A stretch of DNA of 55,177 nt from Prochlorococcus sp. AG-432-D11 (GTDB lineage Bacteria > Cyanobacteriota > Cyanobacteriia > PCC-6307 > Cyanobiaceae). Location of the stretch: NCBI GenBank assembly GCA_003212885.1, contig QCOP01000003.1, positions 1 to 55,177 on the forward strand. The letters are read 5' to 3'. Each line of letters opens with the position of its first letter. Position 1 is the first letter of the stretch. Position numbers and translations under genes: made by a program. Below the pieces are notes generated by a model. It saw only the letters and a program-made list of their open reading frames with translations, ran no database searches and was not told the DNA's origin. Positions 25,529 through 33,657 of the stretch are shown here, piece by piece.

Positions 25529-25793
25529 TAGTTTGATCCTTTTTATCATATTCTAATTTTAAAATTAATATTGTTAGATTTAATATCAATGTAATTATAT
25601 TAGCTATTAATACTGGTAATGAGTTTATTCTTAGTGCATAGATTATCCAGAATATTAGGCCAACTATAAATACAAATAGCATTGTTATTGAAACATCAAA
25701 AGCTGATTTTGTCCTTAATATTTTGATTAATTGTGGTAGGAATGCAAATGTTGTTAAACTGGCTGCTATATAGCCATAACCCTCTTTGATCAT
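25482..25793 (-). CDS. SemiSWEET-type sugar transporter (PQ-loop)
   Basis: A 103-residue, three-helix membrane protein typical of a single SemiSWEET unit, which dimerises to move sugars by facilitated diffusion. The PQ-loop motif is visible in GYIAASLTTFAFLPQLIKILRTKSA. The second helix is MLFVFIVGLIFWIIYALRINSLPV, with the Trp/Tyr/Asn-type substrate residues, and the third is LIANIITLILNLTILIL. The tail is basic and polar. Start is ATG. The gene overlaps the 3' end of the convergent DUF6816-like gene. Confidence 0.9.
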   Translation of the reverse strand: MIKEGYGYIAASLTTFAFLPQLIKILRTKSAFDVSITMLFVFIVGLIFWIIYALRINSLPVLIANIITLILNLTILILKLEYDKKDQTTNSPKILNIKKNDSL

Positions 25794-25905
25794 CTGCTGG
25801 TTATCATTGGTATATCTTAATTTACTATAAATTAAATTGTTTTTATAATTAAATCTTATTATAGTAATTATTTAGTTAAAATAAGTATAATAGTTATTCT
25901 ATCCA

Positions 25906-26553
25906 ATGCCTATAAGAATTCTGACAGGACTTCAACGATCTAAAGATGACAAAGCAGACGATGCTTTTTTTTATTCTCAACCAAGATTTGTTCATCATTT
26001 AGATAATCATTTTCGTCAGAGATTGACACAAGTTTATAGAGAACTTATTCCATCTAAATCAGTCATTCTAGACTTGATGAGTAGTTGGGTTAGTCATCTT
26101 CCTGAAGAGGTTGAATACCAACGTGTTATAGGTCATGGTATGAATTTACTTGAATTACAAAAGAACAATAGACTTGACTCTTTCTGGATTCAGAATCTCA
26201 ATGTTAATACAAAATTGCCTTTAGATAGTGAATCTATAGATGTTTGTTTGATGGTTGCTGCGTGGCAATATCTAGAATACCCTGAAGATCTTGCCTTTGA
26301 ATTAATGAAGGTTATTCGTTCAGGTGGTAAATTAATTGTTTCTTTTTCTAATCGTGCTTTTTGGAGTAAAGCTCCATTGATTTGGAAAAATAGTACAGAC
26401 AACCAGAGGATTCAATATATTTCTTCAGTTTTAACAGCTCAAGGATGGACTGATATCCAAACCATTGTTTACAATGATTATAAAGAAGGGGGTTTTAATT
26501 TTTTTTCATCAAATAAAGATCCTTTTTTTGCTGTTATTGCTACTAAAGCTTAA
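25906..26553 (+). CDS. Class I SAM-dependent methyltransferase-like protein (215 aa)
   Basis: The motif I region SVILDLMSSWVSHLP deviates from the normal G-rich loop: LDLMSSW where most enzymes have DxGxGxG. The later motifs IDVCLMVAAWQYLEYPEDLAFELMKVIRSGGKLIVSFSNR match the methyltransferase fold well, and ALIWK-like loops follow. The unusual motif I is typical of a known subgroup of cyanobacterial and plant methyltransferase-like proteins, as far as I recall, so SAM binding is plausible but not certain. Start is ATG at the expected N-terminus. Confidence 0.78.
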   Translation: MPIRILTGLQRSKDDKADDAFFYSQPRFVHHLDNHFRQRLTQVYRELIPSKSVILDLMSSWVSHLPEEVEYQRVIGHGMNLLELQKNNRLDSFWIQNLNVNTKLPLDSESIDVCLMVAAWQYLEYPEDLAFELMKVIRSGGKLIVSFSNRAFWSKAPLIWKNSTDNQRIQYISSVLTAQGWTDIQTIVYNDYKEGGFNFFSSNKDPFFAVIATKA

Positions 26554-26578
26554 TTGTAAGCATTTTTATCTATTCATT

Positions 26579-27064
26579 ATGGGCAATATCCCCGATATTG
26601 AGAAAATTTTAGTTTTGGAGACAAGGGCTAGAAAATTTGGTAGTGGTATTTATCTAGATGATCTTTTAGGTAAATGGAAACTAAAACAAGTCTTTACTAA
26701 GAAAAAGCCTTCAATTGATATATTTTCTAGTGCTATACTAAATTTTTTAAATGCAGTTTTAGAGATTAAAAAAATAAATGTTGAGAATGATGATTTGTCG
26801 ATTCAAATTAAAAATTCAATTAAGTTATCCTTACTTAAAATTGAATTTCAAGGCTTGGCTCAGATAGTTGGTAAACAGCCTAGACTTGTTTTTTATTTTG
26901 ATCAGTTCTCTATTTATTTTTTGACTAAATTATTATTCAATAAAAAACTTTTAGAAATTGATTATAGCAAAAGACCATTCTTTGCACTTATTGCAGTTAG
27001 TGATTCAAAGGATTGGTTGTCTGCAAGAGGTAAGGGTGGAGGATTGGCTCTTTGGCTGAAGTGA
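26579..27064 (+). CDS. Lipocalin/fibrillin-like hypothetical protein (161 aa)
   Basis: The ORF track frame begins at 26465 inside the preceding methyltransferase; ATG 26579 gives a clean start, MGNIPDIEKILVLETRARK, 25 bp after the upstream stop. A GxW motif in LLGKWKLKQVFTKKKP, alternating hydrophobic strands (LKIEFQGLAQIVGKQPRLVFYFDQF) and the closing GKGGGLALWLK resemble plastid lipid-associated (fibrillin) or lipocalin-like barrels. This fold call is tentative. The close spacing suggests co-transcription with the methyltransferase. Confidence 0.68.
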   Translation: MGNIPDIEKILVLETRARKFGSGIYLDDLLGKWKLKQVFTKKKPSIDIFSSAILNFLNAVLEIKKINVENDDLSIQIKNSIKLSLLKIEFQGLAQIVGKQPRLVFYFDQFSIYFLTKLLFNKKLLEIDYSKRPFFALIAVSDSKDWLSARGKGGGLALWLK

Positions 27065-27147
27065 ATAATTGCTTCTAAAATATTGTTATTACTGAGATTT
27101 CTTTTATCGAAAAGAGTTTTGCATTATATAAAAAGTATGAAAAACAA

Positions 27148-27669
27148 TTAGTATTTAACTTGAGAGAAAACTGGGAAATCAAATCTAGTCCGACCATTAA
27201 GTTCAACTATTTCTATTACTACTGCGACTCCCATAATGTTTTTATTTTTTGATTGGACGATTTTGCATACGCTCTCTATTGACCCTCCTGTGGCAAGTAC
27301 ATCATCAAGAATTACAAAATCATTAAAAGGCTCAAGGGAATCTGATTTTATAGATAGTTCATTTTTACCATATTCAAGATTATATTCAGCTTTTAGGATG
27401 TTACCTGGTAACTTATTAGGCTTTCTTGCAAGAATAAGAGGCTTTTTTGCTTTTAATGCTATGCATGAACCAAATATGAATCCACGAGCATCTATTGCAA
27501 TGACTGCATCAGAGTCTTGAATAATTTGTAAATTGGCCATTTCAGATATAAGCTCACTAAGCACAGAATTTTCAATTAGTAGAGGTGTTATATCTACAAA
27601 GTTGACTCCTTGTTGTGGGAAATCTGTGTAAGTTTTTAATACTCTTTTGAGTCTTTTAGTTAAAAGCAT
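27148..27669 (-). CDS. apt: Adenine phosphoribosyltransferase
   Basis: A 173-residue purine salvage enzyme that converts adenine and PRPP to AMP. The N-terminal pattern YTDFPQQGVNFVDITPLL is typical of APRT. The adenine/flexible loop region appears as AVIAIDARGFIFGSCIAL, followed by the loop LARKPNKLPG and the PRPP motif FVILDDVLATGGSI. The C-terminus RFDFPVFSQVKY is close to the family's ending in length. Start is ATG. Confidence 0.93.
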   Translation of the reverse strand: MLLTKRLKRVLKTYTDFPQQGVNFVDITPLLIENSVLSELISEMANLQIIQDSDAVIAIDARGFIFGSCIALKAKKPLILARKPNKLPGNILKAEYNLEYGKNELSIKSDSLEPFNDFVILDDVLATGGSIESVCKIVQSKNKNIMGVAVVIEIVELNGRTRFDFPVFSQVKY

Positions 27670-27889
27670 TTATAGATTTGATTTAGTCAATTTTATTGCA
27701 AGATTTGCTTGGCAAAATCCTTTGTCGGAATATATAAACACTTAATTAACTAATTATAAAGTAAATATAAATTTTTTTTGTTTACTTGGGGCTAGTAATT
27801 ATTACTTAGGTACTTTATATCTTTTAACTAAGCATGCAATTTGCTATAAAAATGTGCTAGAAATGTATTCCCTGCAATGTTAATCAAGG

Positions 27890-28042
27890 ATGTCAGTTAA
27901 AAATGAATCTTACGCTTACTTTGAGGAAAATGATTCCTTAGACTCTTACTTTGAATGTATTACCTCTTGCAGCATAGGAAATGATGGAGTTGAGTGTGTT
28001 TCACGTTGTATTGATCAGCATCTTAAAAATGAGATTGAATAA
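27890..28042 (+). CDS. Small twin-CX3C protein, paralogue B (50 aa)
   Basis: Not in the ORF track. It starts at ATG and ends TAA. The core DSYFECITSCSIGNDGVECV, followed by SRCIDQHLKNEIE, aligns end to end with paralogue A at 13062. The first 11 core residues DSYFECITSCS are identical. Cysteines are C23, C27, C36 and C40, giving the same CX3C-X8-CX3C. The N-terminus (KNESYAYFEENDSL) is acidic and aromatic. No signal peptide is present. Conservation of spacing despite other changes supports a structural role for the cysteines. Function is unknown. Confidence 0.8.
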   Translation: MSVKNESYAYFEENDSLDSYFECITSCSIGNDGVECVSRCIDQHLKNEIE

Positions 28043-28130
28043 TCTTTTAAGGTGGCGAATTAATTGCAATATTTTTGGCGCGTAGAACTAATCTCAGCTT
28101 TATATTAGGCATCTAGGTATCAGATTTTGT

Positions 28131-28298
28131 TTATTCACTATCCTTTGTTTTTCTTTTTAAGAAGTTTGCTATAAGCGCATATGTTGCTCCAAAGGCCCAG
28201 GACCCAGCCAAAAGTGCTAAAACGACTAGAGCTATCGATAGTGCTGAGACGCCCGCATCGTTAGGACCATAGTGGATAGCAGGGTCGAATGATTCCAT
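28131..28298 (-). CDS. Small single-pass membrane protein (55 aa)
   Basis: Absent from the ORF track. Start ATG at 28298, MESFDPAIHYGPNDAGVSAL, followed by a hydrophobic helix SIALVVLALLAGSWAFGATYAL and a basic tail NFLKRKTKDSE. The polar N-terminus with one helix resembles small photosystem or thylakoid subunits in shape, but no named subunit matches by eye. Positive residues at the C-terminus predict that it faces the cytoplasm. Confidence 0.65.
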   Translation of the reverse strand: MESFDPAIHYGPNDAGVSALSIALVVLALLAGSWAFGATYALIANFLKRKTKDSE

Positions 28299-28386
28299 TA
28301 CTAATTAAGACAGGTTGAGAGAAGTTGAATTGCGAATGCAATCTTTCGATTGCTAGATTGTGGAAAAACAAATTTCTGTAATAATT

Positions 28387-28578
28387 TTAATATACATCTG
28401 AAATTTTCTTTGATGAATCATTAATCTCTTTAGATTGAATCAAATCTCTTAAATACCTTTTTCTTTGACCACTACCCTCAATTTCGACTATCCAATTGTT
28501 TAATATTTTGCCCCCATCTTTTTTAGAGTTACTTTCTTTAAATGCATGATCTGAATCGATTCCTTCTTGGGGAGTCAT
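28387..28578 (-). CDS. Small charged hypothetical protein (63 aa)
   Basis: A polar protein starting MTPQEGIDSDHAFKES, with a core NNWIVEIEGSGQRKRYLRDLIQSKE that looks like a short beta strand followed by a basic helix. No motif is recognised. It begins at ATG, 22 bp after the stop of the upstream minus-strand gene at 28600, so the two are likely transcribed together. Confidence 0.6.
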   Translation of the reverse strand: MTPQEGIDSDHAFKESNSKKDGGKILNNWIVEIEGSGQRKRYLRDLIQSKEINDSSKKISDVY

Positions 28579-28599
28579 GATTTTTCTAGTTGACTTTCG

Positions 28600-28908
28600 T
28601 TAGCTTTCATTCTTTGAAGCTTTTAGAGCTTGTAAAGCCATATGAATGTGAGCTTCCATAGCTCCTAAAGCTAAAAGAGATTTTGAAGACTTTTTTTCAA
28701 ACAGTTGGTCTTTCTTTTTCAAGTTCTCGATGAGCTCTTTGCTTAAAAATTCCCAATCCTCAAACAATTTTTCAAGCTCTTGCTCTTCTTTAGAAAAGTC
28801 AGCAGAAATTTCCTGTAATTGTGTGTGAATGTCTTTTTGAGCCCCAATCATTAATGAGGAAAGCTTTTTGTGGCTGATTGATTCTGGTACAAGAGGAAAA
28901 TCAGTCAT
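28600..28908 (-). CDS. Coiled-coil hypothetical protein (102 aa)
   Basis: The ORF track uses TTG at 28989, but ATG 28908 (MTDFPLVPESISHKK) looks better. The middle is strongly helical and charged with heptad character (QLQEISADFSKEEQELEKLF and SKELIENLKKKDQLFEKK). The C-terminal helix LLALGAMEAHIHMALQALKA is Ala-rich and amphipathic. The protein probably oligomerises. No family is recognised; it is likely in a small operon with the downstream gene at 28387. Confidence 0.65.
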   Translation of the reverse strand: MTDFPLVPESISHKKLSSLMIGAQKDIHTQLQEISADFSKEEQELEKLFEDWEFLSKELIENLKKKDQLFEKKSSKSLLALGAMEAHIHMALQALKASKNES

Positions 28909-29052
28909 GGTTTCTATTTCTTCATACTTTAATAAGATATAGCTTTTTATATCTTTTTCCAATACTCGATTGGTGGGATCACCGCACAAGAAAATATTTA
29001 GCTTGCTTATTAGAGTTCATTTTATTGAAAAAAATATATCTAGAGCTAAGTT

Positions 29053-30456
29053 TTATTTATTATGGAGTGACCAGATTATATCTTTAAAATGATTCCCCCT
29101 TTCTTCAAAATTATTATATTGATCGAAGCTTGCACAGGCAGGAGAAAATAAAAGACTTTTAGAATTTGTGGAAGCTAAAGCTTTGATTGAAATTTCAACA
29201 GCTTGTTCAAGCGATCTTCTGCAATAAATAGTTCCTTTATATTTTGATTGTTTGATTTTTGTTGATAATTCTTTAGCACATTCGCCGAATAGTACTACGA
29301 CAGAAGTGCTCTTATTTATTTCTTCAATCCATTTTTTAGGATCTCCTTCCTTCAATTTACCACCAGCTATTAACACTATCGGTTTTTCAATCGCTTGAAG
29401 ACCTATCTCAGATGAATCAAAGTTAGTTGCTTTACTATCATTATAAATTTGTGCACCATGTATTTGCCCTAAGTCTTCAATTCTATGAGGTATAGAATTA
29501 AAACTTTTTAATGCATTTTTGATTACCAATGGTGTTAAGCCTATCCTTCTAGATGCAGCAACTACAAGCAATAAATTTTGCAAGTTATGGTTGCCAGGTA
29601 GTTTGAGTACAGTCGCACTAAATAGTTCTGTATTTTGCTCACATATATAGCCTCTTTCATTTATCCAAAAATCAATATTATGTTCACGATAAGAGAGACT
29701 ATTAGTACTGGTCCAGATACCTGGACTAAGTATTCTTCGGGATTTAAACAGATAATTGTCATCACCATTATAAATCCTTAACTCTGCATTATCTAGTAGT
29801 TTCTTTTTTATTAGAAAATAAGTTTCTAATGATTTATGGCGCTCTAAGTGGTCTGGAGTGAATGTAGTCCATATTCCAATTTTAGGGGAAATACTTTGTG
29901 AAGATTCAAGTTGGTAGCTACTTAATTCCACTACTAGCCAGTCAGGTGGCTCAAGATTTTTTTTGTAATTAATATTATGAGCAATTTCGCTTACTGAAGT
30001 CCCTATATTTCCTCCCATTGGAGCCTTTAATGGTGTCGACTGAAGGACATGATTAAGCATCCTAGTAACAGTTGTTTTTCCATTTGTACCAGTAATACCA
30101 ATCCATGGGATATTTTTGAGGCTTTGCCAAGCAATTTCCACCTCTCCTTTAATAGGGATGCCAAGCGTTTTCAGCTTTTGCAGAGTGGGATGATCTAATG
30201 GAATACCAGGGCTAATTACGATCAAATTAAGCTTGTCCAACCAAGGTTCAAAACTTTCAATTTCTAAAGGAGTTCCAAGTTTTACTTGTATTCCTAGCGC
30301 AATTAATTCTTGAGCCCTTTTAAGGAAATTAGCATTCTTATTTTGTTCAAAAAGTACAACTTCGCAGCCCTGAGAAAGAAGTAGTTTTGCTACTCCATTC
30401 CCTGAGGCTCCTAGACCTATGACTATTGAGAATGGTTTGTTTTTGGCGTTGTTCAA
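29053..30456 (-). CDS. murD: UDP-N-acetylmuramoylalanine--D-glutamate ligase
   Basis: A 467-residue cytoplasmic Mur ligase that adds D-Glu to UDP-MurNAc-L-Ala in peptidoglycan synthesis. The N-terminal Rossmann-like UDP-binding domain has IGLGASGNGVAKLLL. The ATP motif is GITGTNGKTTVTRML near residue 119. Later features include the Mur-family LEPPDWLVVELSSYQLE, IWTTFTPDHLERH, and the C-terminal domain NDSKATNFDSSEIGLQAI. Start is TTG at 30456, seven bases downstream of a tRNA-Val gene, so transcription probably continues from the tRNA. Confidence 0.95.
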   Translation of the reverse strand: MNNAKNKPFSIVIGLGASGNGVAKLLLSQGCEVVLFEQNKNANFLKRAQELIALGIQVKLGTPLEIESFEPWLDKLNLIVISPGIPLDHPTLQKLKTLGIPIKGEVEIAWQSLKNIPWIGITGTNGKTTVTRMLNHVLQSTPLKAPMGGNIGTSVSEIAHNINYKKNLEPPDWLVVELSSYQLESSQSISPKIGIWTTFTPDHLERHKSLETYFLIKKKLLDNAELRIYNGDDNYLFKSRRILSPGIWTSTNSLSYREHNIDFWINERGYICEQNTELFSATVLKLPGNHNLQNLLLVVAASRRIGLTPLVIKNALKSFNSIPHRIEDLGQIHGAQIYNDSKATNFDSSEIGLQAIEKPIVLIAGGKLKEGDPKKWIEEINKSTSVVVLFGECAKELSTKIKQSKYKGTIYCRRSLEQAVEISIKALASTNSKSLLFSPACASFDQYNNFEERGNHFKDIIWSLHNK

Positions 30457-30462
30457 GATTAG

Positions 30463-30534
30463 TGGGCGATACTGGAATCGAACCAGTGACTCCTACCGTG
30501 TCAAGGTAGTGCTCTACCTCTGAGCTAATCGCCC
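30463..30534 (-). tRNA. tRNA-Val (anticodon GAC)
   Basis: A complete cloverleaf on the minus strand: acceptor GGGCGAT/ATCGCCC, D arm GCTC-loop-GAGC, anticodon arm CTACC-TTGACAC-GGTAG with GAC in the loop centre, five-base variable region, T arm ACTGG-TTCGATT-CCAGT, and discriminator A. CCA is not encoded. It lies immediately upstream of murD on the same strand. Confidence 0.96.
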
Positions 30535-30598
30535 ATTAGAGATCCATAATAAATGTATTTTTGAAAAATAAAAATGACAGGATGTTTTTAAAAAGATT

Positions 30599-31366
30599 TT
30601 ATTCTCGTATCAATTCTATTCTCCAACGTTCTTTCTTGGTCTTGCTTATTTTTAGAACTCTTAATATTCCACGATTTTCAAGCTGAATGGAATCTCCTTC
30701 CTTGATCTGATGACTTGGTTGAATCATTGGTTCCCAGTTCTTTTTGACCTTACCATCTTTAATTTTTTTATTTACTTTTGCTCTTGAGAGGCCAAAGCCC
30801 GCTGAGGCAATAGCATCTAGCCTTGTTGATGCTTCTGTTGTCGAAATTTTTTTTGGATATGCTCTTTGTGGAAATCTCAAATCCTTTAATTCTGATATTT
30901 TAAATCGGATTTTTATGTCTCTAATGTAGGTTGTATGCTGATCTAAACGATTTGCTACCTCAGGTGTGCAAACCAACTCTGCACCGCGATCACCTGTCAA
31001 CCAAATATCACCTAATTCCTCTATTAAAATGCCTTCAGCAATGATTTTTGTAATAAAGTCATTGATTGATGCCTTATCAAATAAAAAATTCCCTTCAATT
31101 TTTATACCTAATAAGGGCGAAGAAATTTGATGTAGTTGATCAATATTTTCAAAACTTCGTTGAAAATAAAATCTCTTTAATTCTGCTCGGGGATATCCCC
31201 CATCAGTAAATACATAAAGATCTTGGTAGGTTCCTAAAATTGGAAGTGCTTTTTCTGCTACTTGAGGAGATATAAAATTTGTCCACTTTGATTCCCATGT
31301 GTTTATAATCAACTCTGCTTGGTTAATTAGATTTTTATATTGCTCTTCATAATCCAATGGTTTCAT
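30599..31366 (-). CDS. Photosystem II S4-domain protein (YlmH-like RNA-binding)
   Basis: A 255-residue protein of the YlmH-like family found throughout cyanobacteria and plants as the PSII S4 protein. The N-terminal domain contains LPILGTYQDLYVFTDGGYPRAEL, typical of YlmH. The central part is ILIEELGDIWLTGDRGAEL. The C-terminal S4 domain has TRLDAIASAGFGLSRAKVNKKI and QIKEGDSIQLENRG. The link to photosystem II comes from the named family; the molecular role is RNA binding by inference. ATG 31366 is preferred over the TTG at 31390, which would overlap the upstream gene's stop. Confidence 0.88.
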   Translation of the reverse strand: MKPLDYEEQYKNLINQAELIINTWESKWTNFISPQVAEKALPILGTYQDLYVFTDGGYPRAELKRFYFQRSFENIDQLHQISSPLLGIKIEGNFLFDKASINDFITKIIAEGILIEELGDIWLTGDRGAELVCTPEVANRLDQHTTYIRDIKIRFKISELKDLRFPQRAYPKKISTTEASTRLDAIASAGFGLSRAKVNKKIKDGKVKKNWEPMIQPSHQIKEGDSIQLENRGILRVLKISKTKKERWRIELIRE

Positions 31367-31386
31367 ATTGCTTTTTTTAGAACTTC

Positions 31387-31980
31387 TCAAAGTTCGCTAA
31401 ATCTGACTATTTCTGTTGGCTTGCTTTGGTTGATTTGAATCCAAGGAGGCTCTGCTTCAAAACTTGTTTCCAATAATAAAAGCCACTTACCTTTCTCATT
31501 AAGTTTTTTAAGTTTTTCAATATCTTTTTTGTAAGGGTTTACACTTCTTGAAGCGAAGAAACTTCCAAGGAAACCAGATATTAATCCTAAGATACCTCCT
31601 AAGATTAAATCTCCCAGTGCGCCAAGTCTAAACAAGCTAAATGTATTTAAATTAGTCATTCCTTCGAACGTTATACCTGCAATAAATCCAAAAGGCATTA
31701 GCCACATAGCCATACTTCGTTGGCGTTTTTGTTGAGATATTTGAGGATTAAGAATTTCGACATCACGCATTTTGGTTGCTTTAAGTTGATTCAGCATGCT
31801 GGGTGACTCATCATTTTTACCTTTGGTTTCCACCTGCCCAAAGATTTTTGAAGAGGTTGGTTCTATTAATGCGATTTGGGTAATTGCGGCTTTTGCTTCA
31901 GCAAGTGATGCAATTAGGAGTTGTGCTGACTGATTGTCTTTAAAGACGATTATGCAAATGGCCAATGTTGGTTGCCTCAA
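31387..31980 (-). CDS. Cyanobacterial membrane protein of unknown function (197 aa)
   Basis: The N-terminal half looks cytoplasmic and soluble (ICIIVFKDNQSAQLLIASLAEAKAAITQIALIEP). Two hydrophobic segments follow (MAMWLMPFGFIAGITFEGM and LGALGDLILGGILGLISGFLGSFFAS), and then a soluble tail with KGKWLLLLETSFEAEPPWIQI. The glycine-rich second helix pattern suggests a pair of packed membrane helices. Start is TTG at 31980; no ATG exists early. It lies directly upstream of the S4 protein and probably shares its transcript. No function is recognised. Confidence 0.72.
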   Translation of the reverse strand: MRQPTLAICIIVFKDNQSAQLLIASLAEAKAAITQIALIEPTSSKIFGQVETKGKNDESPSMLNQLKATKMRDVEILNPQISQQKRQRSMAMWLMPFGFIAGITFEGMTNLNTFSLFRLGALGDLILGGILGLISGFLGSFFASRSVNPYKKDIEKLKKLNEKGKWLLLLETSFEAEPPWIQINQSKPTEIVRFSEL

Positions 31981-32070
31981 TTGTGTAAATTCTGACCCTT
32001 CGAGACAGAAATCTGTTTAAAAACGTTTTGATCATTAAAGTTTAGGAAACATTAGGTGCGAATTAATTAA

Positions 32071-33657
32071 ATGACAAAAGTCCTAGTTTCTGATCCTATT
32101 GATCAGTCTGGTGTGGATATTCTTAGTCAGGTTGCTCAAGTTGACCAAAAAGTAGGGTTAAGCAATGAGGAGTTGATAAGCATTATTGGTAATTATGAAG
32201 CATTGATGATCAGATCTGGAACACAAGTAACTGCAGATGTTATATCTGCTGCAAATCGTCTTAGAATAATTGGTAGGGCGGGAGTAGGTGTAGATAATGT
32301 AGATGTGCCGGAGGCGACAAAAAGGGGAGTTCTTGTTGTGAACTCACCAGGGGGCAATACTATTGCTGCTGCAGAGCATGCACTAGCTATGTTGTTGTCG
32401 TTATCACGAAATATTCCTCAAGCCCATGCAAGTACAATCTCGGGAGGTTGGGAAAGAAAGAAATTCGTAGGCAATGAACTTTTTCAAAAGATCTTAGGAG
32501 TAGTGGGATTGGGAAAAATTGGATCTCACGTTGCAAAAGTTGCAAATGCTATGGGCATGAATGTAATTGCTTATGACCCTTTTGTTTCTTCTGAAAGAGC
32601 CCAGCAAATGAAGGTTCATTTGACTACGATTGAAGACCTTTTTCGTCAGGCTGACTATATTTCTTTGCACCTCCCTAGAACGCAAGATACTGAAAATCTA
32701 GTTAATGCAGAATTACTTGCTTCAATGAAGTCTTCAGCTCGTTTAGTAAATTGTGCTAGAGGAGGAATTATTGAAGAAGATGCTCTAGCAGAAGCTTTAA
32801 CAAAAGGAGTTATTCAAGGAGCTGCATTAGATGTCTTTGCTAGTGAACCTTTGAGTAGTTCATCTGCTTTGTTGCAAGTGAAGAGCGGTTTGATTCTCAC
32901 TCCTCACCTTGGTGCTTCTACAAAAGAAGCTCAGAAGAATGTAGCGCTAGATGTAGCTGAGCAAATAAGAGATGTTTTGTTAGGTCTGCCGGCTCGAAGT
33001 GCTGTAAATATTCCTGGATTAAGTGCTGAAATAATGGATAGCCTCAAGCCGCATCTTCAGTTGGCGGAAACTCTGGGTTTATTATGTGATCAAATTCTTG
33101 GCGGCAAAATACAGAAAATTGAAGTTAGATTAAGAGGAGAATTTGCCAATCATCCCTCTCAGCCGCTCGTTGTTGCTACCCTCAAGGGGCTTTTGTCTAG
33201 TGCATTAGGTAATAGTATTAATTATGTTAATGCCTCCTTGGAGGCAAAGGCTAGGGGAATAAATGTAATTGAATTAAAGGATGATCCTCTTAAGGAGTTT
33301 GCAGAAGGGTCTCTGCATCTCACATCTTATGGCGATAATGGAAGTATCAGTATTACTGGGACTGTTTTTGCAGATGGAGATTTGAGGATTACAAGTATTG
33401 ATGAATTCCCTGTAAATGTATCTCCAAGCAGGCATATGCTTTTTACCAGACATAGAGATATGCCTGGCATAATTGGCAAGTTGGGTTCATTATTAGGGGA
33501 GCACAATGTCAACATTGCTTCTATGCAAGTTGGCCGTAGGATTGTTCGAGGAGAAGCTGTAATGGTTTTAAGTATTGATGATCCAATCCCCGACGCACTT
33601 TTGGTTTCAATACTTCAAGTTCAAGGCATTAATAAAGCTCATCCAGTTACTTTGTGA
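32071..33657 (+). CDS. serA: D-3-phosphoglycerate dehydrogenase
   Basis: A 528-residue type 1 SerA, the first committed enzyme of serine synthesis from 3-phosphoglycerate. The NAD motif is GVVGLGKIGSHVAKVANAMG near residue 148. The active-site segments are NCARGGIIEEDALAEAL (Arg), LDVFASEPL (Glu) and LTPHLGASTKEAQ (His). After the catalytic core come the allosteric-substrate-binding domain and a C-terminal ACT domain (MLFTRHRDMPGIIGKLGSLL). It overlaps prmA by 4 bp, so the two are translationally coupled. Confidence 0.96.
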   Translation: MTKVLVSDPIDQSGVDILSQVAQVDQKVGLSNEELISIIGNYEALMIRSGTQVTADVISAANRLRIIGRAGVGVDNVDVPEATKRGVLVVNSPGGNTIAAAEHALAMLLSLSRNIPQAHASTISGGWERKKFVGNELFQKILGVVGLGKIGSHVAKVANAMGMNVIAYDPFVSSERAQQMKVHLTTIEDLFRQADYISLHLPRTQDTENLVNAELLASMKSSARLVNCARGGIIEEDALAEALTKGVIQGAALDVFASEPLSSSSALLQVKSGLILTPHLGASTKEAQKNVALDVAEQIRDVLLGLPARSAVNIPGLSAEIMDSLKPHLQLAETLGLLCDQILGGKIQKIEVRLRGEFANHPSQPLVVATLKGLLSSALGNSINYVNASLEAKARGINVIELKDDPLKEFAEGSLHLTSYGDNGSISITGTVFADGDLRITSIDEFPVNVSPSRHMLFTRHRDMPGIIGKLGSLLGEHNVNIASMQVGRRIVRGEAVMVLSIDDPIPDALLVSILQVQGINKAHPVTL

